Shown in pieces: positions 17,843-26,045 of a DNA stretch of 64,000 nt. Source of the stretch: CALXCT01 sp964422185 (GTDB lineage Bacteria > Bacillota > Clostridia > Oscillospirales > Oscillospiraceae); contig CAYRAG010000001.1 of assembly GCA_964422185.1 (NCBI GenBank), forward strand, positions 1 to 64,000. The letters run 5' to 3'. The notes beneath the pieces were generated by a model. It was not told the origin of the DNA. It did no database searches and saw only the letters and a program-made list of their open reading frames with translations. Position 1 is the first letter of the stretch; the number at the start of each line of letters is the position of its first letter. A program made the translations under genes and the position numbers.

Positions 17843-18166
17843 TCAGTCCCTCTTTCCCCTGTCCGGCGCAAGGACAATTCGATCCTTTTTGTCTTTGCTG
17901 TGGCTCTGGCGGTACAACACGAACCTGGATCCGATCACCTGAACCACCTCGCTGCGGGTGACCCGCGAGAGCGCATCCGCGGCCTCCCGGCTGGTGAGCG
18001 GGGAGTTCTCCAGCACTCTGCCCTTGATCAGCTCCCGCGCCTCCAGGGCGTCGTCCGCCTGTTTGATGAGGTTCTCCCCCAGGCCGTCCCTGCCCACAGT
18101 GAGGATCGTGTCGATCCCGTTCGCCATGGCCCGCAGCCGGGCCCTCTGTTTTCCTGTCAGATCCAT
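17843..18166 (-). CDS. yhbY: YhbY-type CRM-domain RNA-binding protein
   Basis: A 107-residue protein with a CRM (YhbY/CRS1) fold associated with 50S assembly. It starts with LTGKQRARLRAMA, has the GLGENLIKQADDALEARELIKG core and ends in VVQVIGSRFVLYR followed by a basic tail. A GGAG ribosome site precedes the ATG. It sits between rdgB and the TIGR04076 gene in the smc operon; yhbY next to nadD is a common Firmicute order. Confidence 0.93.
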   Translation of the reverse strand: MDLTGKQRARLRAMANGIDTILTVGRDGLGENLIKQADDALEARELIKGRVLENSPLTSREAADALSRVTRSEVVQVIGSRFVLYRQSHSKDKKDRIVLAPDRGKRD

Positions 18167-18229
18167 GGTCTTCTCCGCGTACTCCTTTCCGCCCGCAGGC
18201 GGCTGTTTTTCTTATGCTCCGGTTCCGGG

Positions 18230-18823
18230 TCAGCCCCCGTTCAGGTGCGCCTCCAGTTTCTCCGCGAACGCCCGGAGCGCCTTCCCCCGGTGGGAAATGG
18301 CGTTTTTCTCCTCCGGGGAGAGCTGGGCAAAGGTCTTCTTCAGCCCCGGCACAAAGAACACGGGGTCATAGCCGAAGCCGCCCTCCCCCATCATGGCGAA
18401 CGCGATCGTGCCCGGACACTCGCCCCGGGCCGTGATCACCTGCCCGTCCGGGAAACAGCAGGTGATGACCGACACGAACTTCGCCGTGCGGGGCATCAGC
18501 CCGCGCAGATTCTCCAGCAGCAGGCGGCAGCGCCCCGTGTCGTCCAGGCCCTCCCCGCCGTACCGGGCGGAGTAAACCCCGGGTGCGCCGTGGAGTGCGT
18601 CCACGCACAGCCCCGAGTCGTCCGCGACGGCGGGCAGGCCGGAGGCCTCCATCACCGCACGCGCCTTGAGCAGGGAGTTCTCCTCAAAGGTGGTTCCGGT
18701 CTCCTCCACTTCCAGATCCAGACCGATGTCCGCCTCGGAGCAGACCTCCACGCCCAGGGAGGACAGAATCCCGTCGAGCTCCGCCAGCTTTTTCGGATTT
18801 TTGCTTGCCAGTACCAGTTTCAT
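18230..18823 (-). CDS. rdgB: XTP/dITP diphosphatase (RdgB/HAM1)
   Basis: Removes deaminated purine triphosphates from the nucleotide pool. The 197-residue protein has LVLASKNPKKLAEL at the start, VADDSGLCVDAL, GVYSARYGGEG and the C-terminal GFGYDPVFFVPG and ISHRGKALRAF blocks, all family hallmarks. The start at 18823 was chosen by homology; the ribosome site is weak and the frame is open a little upstream. It follows rph, the usual neighbour. Confidence 0.95.
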   Translation of the reverse strand: MKLVLASKNPKKLAELDGILSSLGVEVCSEADIGLDLEVEETGTTFEENSLLKARAVMEASGLPAVADDSGLCVDALHGAPGVYSARYGGEGLDDTGRCRLLLENLRGLMPRTAKFVSVITCCFPDGQVITARGECPGTIAFAMMGEGGFGYDPVFFVPGLKKTFAQLSPEEKNAISHRGKALRAFAEKLEAHLNGG

Positions 18824-18919
18824 GAGTCCGTGCGCCGCCCGCCCCGGGCGGGCGCACTTTCCCTCCTTTTTCTGCACAATATCCTGCCGTGCCGCTTCCC
18901 GGCCGGCCGGGGCACGCGG

Positions 18920-19642
18920 TCACAGTTCGCCGAGGATCTCCCGCTGAAGACCGGTGAGCTCCCGGATCCCTTTCCGGCACAGGAGCACCAGCTCCTGCTG
19001 CTCCCCGAAGGTAAACGGTCTGCCCTCTCCGGTGCCCTGGATCTCCACCAGCTCGCCCCGGTCTGTCATCACGCAGTTCAGATCCACCTGGGCGGCGGAG
19101 TCCTCCTCATAGCACAGATCCAGCAGAAGGCGGTCGTCCACGATACCGGCGGACACCGCCGCCACGAAACCGCGAAGCGGCATCTTCCGGATCAGGCCGC
19201 GATCCAACATCCACCGGCAGGCCAGGGCCAGGGCCACAAAGCCCCCGGTGATGGACGCGGTGCGCGTGCCGCCGTCGCCCTGGAGCACATCGCAGTCGAT
19301 GGTGACCGTCCTGGGCCCCAGCTGCGTGAAATCCACCACCGAGCGCAGGGAGCGCCCGATCAGGCGCTGGATCTCCGCGGAGCGGGAGGCCAGCTTCAGC
19401 CGGGAGATATCCCGGGCGCTTCTCTCCCGGTTCGCCCTGGGCAGCATGGCGTACTCCGCCGTCACCCAGCCGGTTCCCTCGGGGACATGGGGCGGGGTGC
19501 GCTCCTCCACCGAGGCGGTACACAGCACCTGCGTGTTCCCGCAGCGGATGAGGCAGCTGCCCTCCGCGAACCGGTTCACGCCGGGGATCAGCTCCACCGG
19601 GCGCAGCTCGTCTTCGTTTCTTCCGTCGATTCTGTCACGCAT
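18920..19642 (-). CDS. rph: Ribonuclease PH
   Basis: A phosphorolytic 3'-5' exoribonuclease that trims tRNA 3' ends. The 240-residue protein begins with MRDRIDGRNEDELRPV, has the GWVTAEYAMLPRAN and RLIGRSLRSVVD blocks and the DVLQGDGGTRTASITGG phosphate-binding stretch. A GGGAGAGAG ribosome site precedes the ATG. Normal length. It lies between ftsY and rdgB. Confidence 0.96.
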   Translation of the reverse strand: MRDRIDGRNEDELRPVELIPGVNRFAEGSCLIRCGNTQVLCTASVEERTPPHVPEGTGWVTAEYAMLPRANRERSARDISRLKLASRSAEIQRLIGRSLRSVVDFTQLGPRTVTIDCDVLQGDGGTRTASITGGFVALALACRWMLDRGLIRKMPLRGFVAAVSAGIVDDRLLLDLCYEEDSAAQVDLNCVMTDRGELVEIQGTGEGRPFTFGEQQELVLLCRKGIRELTGLQREILGEL

Positions 19643-19676
19643 TGCGCTCTCTCCCTGTCCGGCACACCGTGCCCTC

Positions 19677-20543
19677 TCAGATCAGCGCCTCCGCGAACGC
19701 TTTCGCGTCAAACGGCTGCAGATCCTCTATCTTCTCCCCCACACCGGCGTACTTCACGGGGATCCCCAGCTGCTGGGCGATGGCGATGGCGATGCCGCCC
19801 TTTGCCGTGCCGTCCAGCTTGGTCAGCACAATCCCGGTGATGCCCGCCGCTTTCCTGAACTGCTCCGCCTGAACCAGCCCGTTCTGGCCGGTAGTGGCGT
19901 CCAGGACCAGAAGCGTCTCCCGGGCGCAGTCCGGCAGCTCTCTGTCCACGATGCGGCTGATCTTGTTGAGCTCGTTCATGAGGTTCTGCTTGTTGTGCAG
20001 GCGGCCGGCCGTGTCGATGCACACGACATCCGTGCCCCTCGCCCGGGCCGCGGACAGCGCGTCAAACACCACGGAGGCGGGATCCGCCCCCTCGTGCTGC
20101 TTCACAATGTCAATGCCGCCCCGCTCCGCCCAGATATTCAGCTGTTCCGAGGCGGCCGCCCGGAAAGTATCCGCCGCGGCGAACAGCACCTTTTTCCCCT
20201 CGCTCTTCAGCTGGTAGCCCAGCTTGCCGATGGTGGTGGTCTTCCCCACGCCGTTGACGCCGATAAACATCACCACGGACGGCTTCGTGGACAGATTCAG
20301 CGCGGGATCGCCCACCTCCAGCATCTCCGCCAGGATGCCGCTCATGCAGGTTCTGGCCTCCGGGACGGTCTTGATCTTCTGCTCTTTCGCCCTGGCGCGC
20401 AGCTCGTCCACGGCTTTCAGCGTCGTCTCCGTCCCCATGTCCGCCAGGATGAGGGACTCCTCCAGATCGTCGTAGAACTCGCTGTCCAGTTTGGAAAATC
20501 CGCTGAAGATGCCGATCTTCCTGATCTTATCGAAAAAACCCAT
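19677..20543 (-). CDS. ftsY: Signal-recognition-particle receptor FtsY
   Basis: The SRP receptor GTPase that docks ribosome-nascent chain complexes at the membrane. The 288-residue protein has only a short N-terminal stretch before the NG domain (no long acidic A domain). G motifs: GVNGVGKTTTIGKL (G1), DTFRAAASEQL, DTAGRLHNKQN (G3), TKLDGTAKGG (G4), and GVGEKIEDLQPFD at the end. An AAAGGA ribosome site is 12 nt from the ATG. It follows smc by 41 nt. Confidence 0.96.
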   Translation of the reverse strand: MGFFDKIRKIGIFSGFSKLDSEFYDDLEESLILADMGTETTLKAVDELRARAKEQKIKTVPEARTCMSGILAEMLEVGDPALNLSTKPSVVMFIGVNGVGKTTTIGKLGYQLKSEGKKVLFAAADTFRAAASEQLNIWAERGGIDIVKQHEGADPASVVFDALSAARARGTDVVCIDTAGRLHNKQNLMNELNKISRIVDRELPDCARETLLVLDATTGQNGLVQAEQFRKAAGITGIVLTKLDGTAKGGIAIAIAQQLGIPVKYAGVGEKIEDLQPFDAKAFAEALI

Positions 20544-20584
20544 CGTCTTGTCTGTTCCTTTCTCCCGGGCACTCCGGCGCGGTT

Positions 20585-23500
20585 CTATTTGAGGTGGAGC
20601 TCGCTCTCCACCTCGTTCAGGTTGATGGTCAGCATCCGGCTGATGCCTTTCTCCTGCATGGTCACGCCGTAGAGGACATCCGCCTCTTCCATGGTGCCCC
20701 GGCGGTGTGTCATCACGATAAACTGGGTCTTCTGGGACATATTCCGCAGGTAGCGGGCGAACCGGGTCACATTGGCGTCGTCCAGGGCGGCCTCAATCTC
20801 GTCCATGACGCAGAACGGGGTGGGCCTCACCTTTAAAATCGAGAAGTACAGCGCGATGGCGACGAACGCTTTCTCGCCGCCGGACAGCAGGCTGAGCACT
20901 TTCAGCGCCTTGCCGGGCGGCTGAACCCGGATCTCGATGCCGCAGTTGAGCACATCGTCCGGATCCTCCAGCTCCAGCGCCGCTTTCCCGCCGCCGAACA
21001 GCTCCACGAAAGTCTCCTGGAACACCCGGTTGATCAGGTCAAACTGCGCGGAGAAGATGGTGCGCATCTCCTCGGTGATCCCGGCGATAATCTCCTCCAG
21101 TTCCCGTCTGGATTTCTCCACATCGTCCCGCTGTTCCGTCAGGTAGGTGTACCGCTCATTCACCCGCTGGAAGTCGTCGATGGCGCCGAGGTTGACCGGC
21201 CCCAGGGCGCTGATGTTCCGCTTGAGCTCCGCGATGCGCCGGTTGGCCTTCGGGATGGACTCCAGCGCAATCCGCTGCGCCCTCGCCGCCTCGTGGGACA
21301 GCTCATAGGTATCCCACAGCCTGTCCAGCAGCTGCTGCTCCTCGGACGCGAACCGGTCCACGCTCTGCTGAAGCCGCGCCACCTCCCGCTCCATGGAGAG
21401 CAGCAGTTCGTTTTTCTCCCGGCCCTCCCGGTCTGCCTTGACCCGCTCCGCCTCCAGACTCATTTTCTCCTCATTGAGCCGGTGGACTTCCTGCTCCCTG
21501 TCCTGGTTTTCCAGCTGAACCGCCTGACGCGCTTTCTCCTTCTCCAGGATGCGGTCGGACAGCTCCCGGTTCTGGCTCTCATACTCCGTGATCAGATCCG
21601 CCCGGCGCTCCCGATCCCCGGCCATCTCCCGGTGCAGAGTCTCCAGCTGCTCCAGGTTCTGGCGGAGCGTCGTCTCCTCCGCCTCCAGACCGGCCCGCCG
21701 CGCGTTCAGCCCGGCCACCCGGTCTCCCAGCGCGGCTTTGCGGCTGCGGAGGTCATCCTCGCCCGCCTTTTTGCTCTCCGCCTCAACCCGGGCGGCCTCG
21801 GCGGCGCCCTCGAGGGTCTCAATCCGGGCGCGGGCCTGGACGGTCTCCTCCTCCAGATTGTCCGAGCGCTCTTTCAGCCGGCTGAGTTCCTCCCGCCTGG
21901 TCTGGCGGCGGTCCTCCAGATCCTTCCGCCTGCTCTCCAGGCTGCGGCAGCGCTCCTCCAGGGTGAGCAGCGTGTCCTCCTGCTCCCGCAGCTGATCCCG
22001 GGCGGTCTCCATCTCGTACTCCGCCGCGGTGACCTCCCGCTTGAGATCCTCCGCCGCCTTCCCGGCCTGAATCAGGCTGGCGGCCACATCGCCCGCCTGC
22101 TCCCGCAGGCGCTCCAGCTCCCCCCGGCGGCTCAGGACGCCGGCGCTCCTGCTGGCGGAGCCGCCGGTGATGGATCCGCCCGAGTGAAACACCTGGCCGT
22201 CCAGCGTGACGATGCGAAACGCGTACCGGTATTTGCGCGCGATGGCGATGGCCGCGTCCATGTCCCGGACCACGACCACCCTGCCCAGCAGGCTGGAGAC
22301 CACATTCCGGTACTTCTCGTCGAACTGGACCAAATCGCAGGCGGTGCCCACAAAGCCCTCCTCCTGATCCACGCCCTGCTCCCGCAGCTGGGCGGGTCTG
22401 ACGGACGAGAGGGGGAGAAAGGTGGCCCGCCCGGCATCCCGGCGTTTGAGGAAGGTGATGGCCTGTTTGGCATCCTCCTCCTGATCCACCACCAGATACT
22501 GCATGGCGCCGCCCAGGGCGGTCTCCACCGCCACGGTATACTCCTCCGGCACCTGGAGCAGCTCGCCCACGGCGCCGTGCACATTCTTCAGGCCGCCCCG
22601 CGCGGCCTCGCTCATGACCAGTTTGACCGCCCTGGAAAAGCCCTCGTGGAGTTTTTCCATCTCCTCCAGCATCCGGATGCGGGACTGGATGGTGTTGTCC
22701 TCCATCTGCAGCTTCACCCGGCGGTTCTCCGCGTCCTCCGCCTTCTTCCGGCGTCCGGCAAGCCGGAGGTCGTAGCCGCTGATCGTATTGCGGATGGAGT
22801 CCCGCTCCTCTTCCGCTTTCTCCCGATCCGCGGCGGCGGAGGCCAGTTCCGCGCCGACCTGCTCGAGCGCCTCGTCCCCCTCCGCGATCTCCCGGCGGAT
22901 GGTCTCGTCCCGATCCATCAGCTCCTGCGCGGCGGCGGCCAGAGCGGACAGCAGCCGTTTCGCCTCCTCGGCGGAGGCGGTCTGCATGACCTCTTTCTGC
23001 TGCAGCAGCTCCAGCTCTCTGGCCAGGGTGCCGGCGGAGCGGTTCATCGTCTCCGCCTCATCCCGGCAGGCGGCCAGCTGGGATTCCACGCCGGTTTTCT
23101 CTTTCTCTATCTCATCCAGCCGGGCGCGGCGCTCCCGGATCTGCCCCTGCACGCCGCCGGCTCTGCCCTCCTGCTGCTCCATCTCATCCCGGATCCGCTG
23201 GGCGTTGTCCAGGTTGTTCTGGATTTTGCCCCGCAGCACCGCGATCTCACTGTCCAGCCCGGCGGCGTCCGCCTCCCTGCTCCGGATGGAGAAGCGGATC
23301 TGATCCATCTCCACATCTTTTTCCCGCATTTTCCCGGCAAGTTCCTCCGCCCGGGCGTACAGGGCGTCCTGCGCCTGACGCGCCTCCTCCCGCTGGCGGA
23401 CGGCGCCCTCCAGATCCGTCCGGGCCCTGATGCCCGCCGCCCGGATCCGGTCCAGGCTGTCCAGCCACACGGAGATCTCCAGCCCCCGCAGCTCATCCCG

Positions 23501-24154
23501 GAGCACGAGGAATTTTCCGGCTTTCTCCGCCTGCTCCCGCAGAGGCCCCACCTGGAGCTCCAGCTCATCGATCTTATCGTTGATCCGCACGAGATTCTCC
23601 TGGACGCGGCCCAGCTTCCGCTCCGACTCCTCCTTGCGGTGGCGGTAGCGGGAGATGCCGGCGGCCTCCTCAAAGATCTCCCGCCGATCCTGGTTTTTCA
23701 TCTCGACGATCTCGTTGATCCTGCCCTGCCCGATAATGGAATAGCCGTCTCTGCCCAGCCCGGTATCCATGAACAGCTCGTTGATATCCTTCAGGCGGAC
23801 GGAACGGCGGTTGATATAATATTCACTCTCCCCGGACCGGTAATACCGGCGGGTCACCATGATCTCGCTCTCCTCCATCTCCAGGATGCGGTGGGAATTG
23901 TCCAGGATCAGGGATACCTCGGCAAAGCCCATCCCCTTCCGGGTGGCGGTGCCGTCGAAGATGACATCCTCCATTTTTCCGCCCCGGAGCGCCCGGACAG
24001 ACTGCTCGCCCATCACCCAGCGCAGGGCGTCCGCGATATTGGACTTTCCGCAGCCGTTCGGTCCCACCACCGCGGTGATATCCCCGCTGAAAGTCAGCAC
24101 CGTCTTATCCGGGAAAGACTTGAACCCCTGCATTTCCAAGGCTTTTAAGTACAA
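20585..24154 (-). CDS. smc: Chromosome segregation protein SMC
   Basis: The condensin ATPase that organises and segregates the chromosome. Walker A GPNGCGKSN lies at 31-39, two long coiled coils (about 165-500 and 670-1020) flank a hinge (about 510-660, with GRVVVVRDMD and SGGSITGG), and the C-terminal lobe has LLSGGEKAFVAIAL and CVMDEIEAALDDANV (signature and Walker B). The start is TTG at 24154 (LYLKALEMQGF), preceded by GGGGTG; this gives 1189 residues, normal for SMC. A promoter lies 70 nt upstream. It heads the nine-gene operon to rsfS. Confidence 0.95.
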   Translation of the reverse strand: MYLKALEMQGFKSFPDKTVLTFSGDITAVVGPNGCGKSNIADALRWVMGEQSVRALRGGKMEDVIFDGTATRKGMGFAEVSLILDNSHRILEMEESEIMVTRRYYRSGESEYYINRRSVRLKDINELFMDTGLGRDGYSIIGQGRINEIVEMKNQDRREIFEEAAGISRYRHRKEESERKLGRVQENLVRINDKIDELELQVGPLREQAEKAGKFLVLRDELRGLEISVWLDSLDRIRAAGIRARTDLEGAVRQREEARQAQDALYARAEELAGKMREKDVEMDQIRFSIRSREADAAGLDSEIAVLRGKIQNNLDNAQRIRDEMEQQEGRAGGVQGQIRERRARLDEIEKEKTGVESQLAACRDEAETMNRSAGTLARELELLQQKEVMQTASAEEAKRLLSALAAAAQELMDRDETIRREIAEGDEALEQVGAELASAAADREKAEEERDSIRNTISGYDLRLAGRRKKAEDAENRRVKLQMEDNTIQSRIRMLEEMEKLHEGFSRAVKLVMSEAARGGLKNVHGAVGELLQVPEEYTVAVETALGGAMQYLVVDQEEDAKQAITFLKRRDAGRATFLPLSSVRPAQLREQGVDQEEGFVGTACDLVQFDEKYRNVVSSLLGRVVVVRDMDAAIAIARKYRYAFRIVTLDGQVFHSGGSITGGSASRSAGVLSRRGELERLREQAGDVAASLIQAGKAAEDLKREVTAAEYEMETARDQLREQEDTLLTLEERCRSLESRRKDLEDRRQTRREELSRLKERSDNLEEETVQARARIETLEGAAEAARVEAESKKAGEDDLRSRKAALGDRVAGLNARRAGLEAEETTLRQNLEQLETLHREMAGDRERRADLITEYESQNRELSDRILEKEKARQAVQLENQDREQEVHRLNEEKMSLEAERVKADREGREKNELLLSMEREVARLQQSVDRFASEEQQLLDRLWDTYELSHEAARAQRIALESIPKANRRIAELKRNISALGPVNLGAIDDFQRVNERYTYLTEQRDDVEKSRRELEEIIAGITEEMRTIFSAQFDLINRVFQETFVELFGGGKAALELEDPDDVLNCGIEIRVQPPGKALKVLSLLSGGEKAFVAIALYFSILKVRPTPFCVMDEIEAALDDANVTRFARYLRNMSQKTQFIVMTHRRGTMEEADVLYGVTMQEKGISRMLTINLNEVESELHLK

Positions 24155-24225
24155 TTCGCACACCCCGCAGATCTGCGGCCCGGCCGGTTCCCGTCCGGCC
24201 GCATGTGGCCAAAACATGACATTGA

Positions 24226-24254
24226 ATTATATCAGACGGCCGTACGGTTTGCAA
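24226..24254 (-). promoter_or_regulatory. Sigma-A promoter for the smc operon
   Basis: On the minus strand TTGCAA (24254-24249), a 17-nt spacer and a perfect TATAAT (24231-24226), about 70 nt ahead of the smc TTG. Confidence 0.8.
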
Positions 24255-24565
24255 GGTGTGCGGACGGCGGTGTCCCGGAGTGTGCCGAATCTGCCTTATT
24301 TGTTCTGAATATCCTCATCTTACAAGGCATGCCGCGATATTTTCAATATAATAGTTGCGGTTTTGTAAATCACCTGGCGGTACGGGGACAACAAAAAGCC
24401 GCGGTTTTTCCGGGAAACGCGCCTTTTTCCGCCCCCGGGGCGCACCGGAATCGGCGCAAAAATCAGCCGGGATGCCTCCCTCCGCCGTGAAATCGATCCG
24501 GCAGACGGATCCCGGCGAATTCGCACCGCGGAGCAGGATTTTGTGCCGCTTTCCGAATTTTTTCC

Positions 24566-24594
24566 TTGACATGGCCCTGGCGGTCTGCTATACT
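24566..24594 (+). promoter_or_regulatory. Sigma-A promoter for infC-rpmI-rplT
   Basis: Consensus TTGACA (24566-24571), a 17-nt spacer and TATACT (24589-24594), strong as expected for a ribosomal operon. The preceding 24255-24565 holds no gene and no structure I recognise. Confidence 0.88.
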
Positions 24595-24599
24595 TCGTT

Positions 24600-24760
24600 C
24601 GCACAACAAAGCAGGGGCGGTACCCGTTCCTCACCCCAGGCGAAAGCCAAAGGGTTAAGATGGACTGAAATTGCACCGGGTGGACGGTGTCTTTTTCGCA
24701 TGGCCGCGGGTACCTCTTCTGGTATCCGCTCTTATTTTATTCTGTCTGGAGGTGCTCCCT
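24600..24760 (+). ncRNA. infC leader with attenuator (likely L20-type autoregulatory leader)
   Basis: About 160 nt of untranslated leader. CACCG (24674-24678) pairs with CGGTG (24685-24689) and is followed by TCTTTTT, a terminator. In Firmicutes L20 binds the infC leader to promote such termination; here that is inferred from position, as the L20-binding helices were not matched. Confidence 0.5.
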
Positions 24761-25291
24761 ATCAGCAACATAGCTCATCAGATCAATGAGGACATCCATG
24801 ATGAGGAAGTCCGCCTGATCTCAGACACCGGCGAGCAGCTCGGCATCATGTCCTCCCGGGAGGCACTGAGCAGAGCGGAGGAGCAGGGCCTGGATCTGGT
24901 CAAGATCTCTCCCAACGCCGTACCCCCCGTCTGCAAGCTGATGGACTACGGCAAGTATCGTTTCGAACAGACCAAGCGGGAGAAAGAGGCCCGCAAGAAC
25001 CAGCATGTGGTGGAAATCAAGGAGATCCGCATGTCCCCGAGCATTGATGTCAACGACTTCAATGTGAAGTTGCGCAACGCCATCCGTTTCCTCACCGAGG
25101 GCGACCGGGTGAAAGTCACGGTGCGCTTCCGCGGCCGTGAAATGGCGCACACCGATATCGGCCGGGACCTGCTGCTGAAATTCGCAGAGGGATGCGCCGA
25201 GGTCGCGAACATGGAGAAAGAGCCCAAACTGGACGGACGGCACATGTCCATTTTCCTTTCCGCCAAAAGCGGGAAGGATTCCAAAAAGTGA
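24761..25291 (+). CDS. infC: Translation initiation factor IF-3, AUC start
   Basis: IF-3 binds the 30S subunit and checks the start codon. The protein has the N-terminal domain opening HQINEDIHDEEVRLI, the linker and the C-terminal KEIRMSPSIDVNDFNVKLRN and VTVRFRGREM blocks. No ATG or GTG precedes the conserved start at good spacing; TGGAGG (24747-24752) lies 8 nt before ATC at 24761, so AUC is the likely start, giving 176 residues. IF-3 rejects such codons, allowing self-regulation as with AUU in other bacteria. A GTG at 24752 is in frame but lies within the ribosome site itself. Confidence 0.93.
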   Translation: MSNIAHQINEDIHDEEVRLISDTGEQLGIMSSREALSRAEEQGLDLVKISPNAVPPVCKLMDYGKYRFEQTKREKEARKNQHVVEIKEIRMSPSIDVNDFNVKLRNAIRFLTEGDRVKVTVRFRGREMAHTDIGRDLLLKFAEGCAEVANMEKEPKLDGRHMSIFLSAKSGKDSKK

Positions 25292-25313
25292 ATTCGAAAA
25301 GGAGTAAACCATC

Positions 25314-25517
25314 ATGCCCAAAATCAAGACCCACAGCGGCGCCAAAAAGCGCTTCAACCTTACCAAGTCCGGCAAAGTGAAGAGAGCCCACGCGTACAAA
25401 TCCCACCTGCTCAACGGCCACGGCAAGACCACAAAGCTCAAGCGGGGTCTCCGCAAGGGCGCCTATGCCGATACGACCAACGCGCCTGTCATCAAGCGCA
25501 TGATCCCCTACAAATAA
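25314..25517 (+). CDS. rpmI: Ribosomal protein bL35
   Basis: A 67-residue basic large-subunit protein beginning [17 protein letters not shown] and ending [11 protein letters not shown], diagnostic of L35. A GAAAAGGAG ribosome site precedes the ATG. It is the middle gene of infC-rpmI-rplT, 22 nt after infC. Confidence 0.97.
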   Translation: MPKIKTHSGAKKRFNLTKSGKVKRAHAYKSHLLNGHGKTTKLKRGLRKGAYADTTNAPVIKRMIPYK

Positions 25518-25555
25518 CTGAAACTCAATCAACTCAGATATAGGAGGCTTTTACA

Positions 25556-25912
25556 ATGGCAAGAGTAAAAGGTGCGATGATGACGCGCAAGAGAAGGAAT
25601 AAGATCCTGAAGCTGGCCAAGGGCTACTGGGGCGCGAAATCCAAGCATTTCCGCACGGCGAATCAGGCCGTGATGAAATCCCTGACCTATGCCTACACCG
25701 GCCGCAGGCTGAAAAAGCGCAATTTCCGTCAGCTGTGGATCACCCGCATCAGCGCCGCCTGCAAAATGAACGGCATGAACTACTCTACCTTTATGAACGG
25801 CCTGAAGAAGGCCGGCATTGAGATCAACCGCAAGATGCTCGCGGAGATGGCGGTCAACGACAAGGCCGCGTTCACGCAGCTGGTACAGGTCGCCCAGGCG
25901 CAGCTCGCCTGA
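25556..25912 (+). CDS. rplT: Ribosomal protein bL20
   Basis: A 118-residue 50S assembly protein and likely translational/attenuation regulator of its own operon. It begins [19 protein letters not shown] and has the [20 protein letters not shown] and [11 protein letters not shown] blocks. A TAGGAGG ribosome site lies upstream. A strong terminator follows. Confidence 0.97.
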   Translation: MARVKGAMMTRKRRNKILKLAKGYWGAKSKHFRTANQAVMKSLTYAYTGRRLKKRNFRQLWITRISAACKMNGMNYSTFMNGLKKAGIEINRKMLAEMAVNDKAAFTQLVQVAQAQLA

Positions 25913-25975
25913 CCTGCCCGCCGCTCCGGCCGGACAGGCCCGGAACGCCGCGGTTCACGCCGTTGCGATGCGACA

Positions 25976-26020
25976 AAAATGCTCAGAAAAGCCCTCAGGC
26001 TCTTCTGAGCATTTTTTTGT
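25976..26020. terminator. Bidirectional terminator after rplT
   Basis: AAAATGCTCAGAA (left arm) pairs with TTCTGAGCATTTT (right arm), with an A-run before and T-run after, so it stops both rplT and the convergent HerA-like gene. Confidence 0.88.
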
Positions 26021-26045
26021 GCCGCCGGCGGGGACGCGGCGCGGA

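Noticed and set aside
24671..24760. An N-terminal extension of infC to an upstream ATG
   Set aside because: It would read through the leader terminator and gives a hydrophobic stretch absent from IF-3; the ribosome site fits AUC at 24761.
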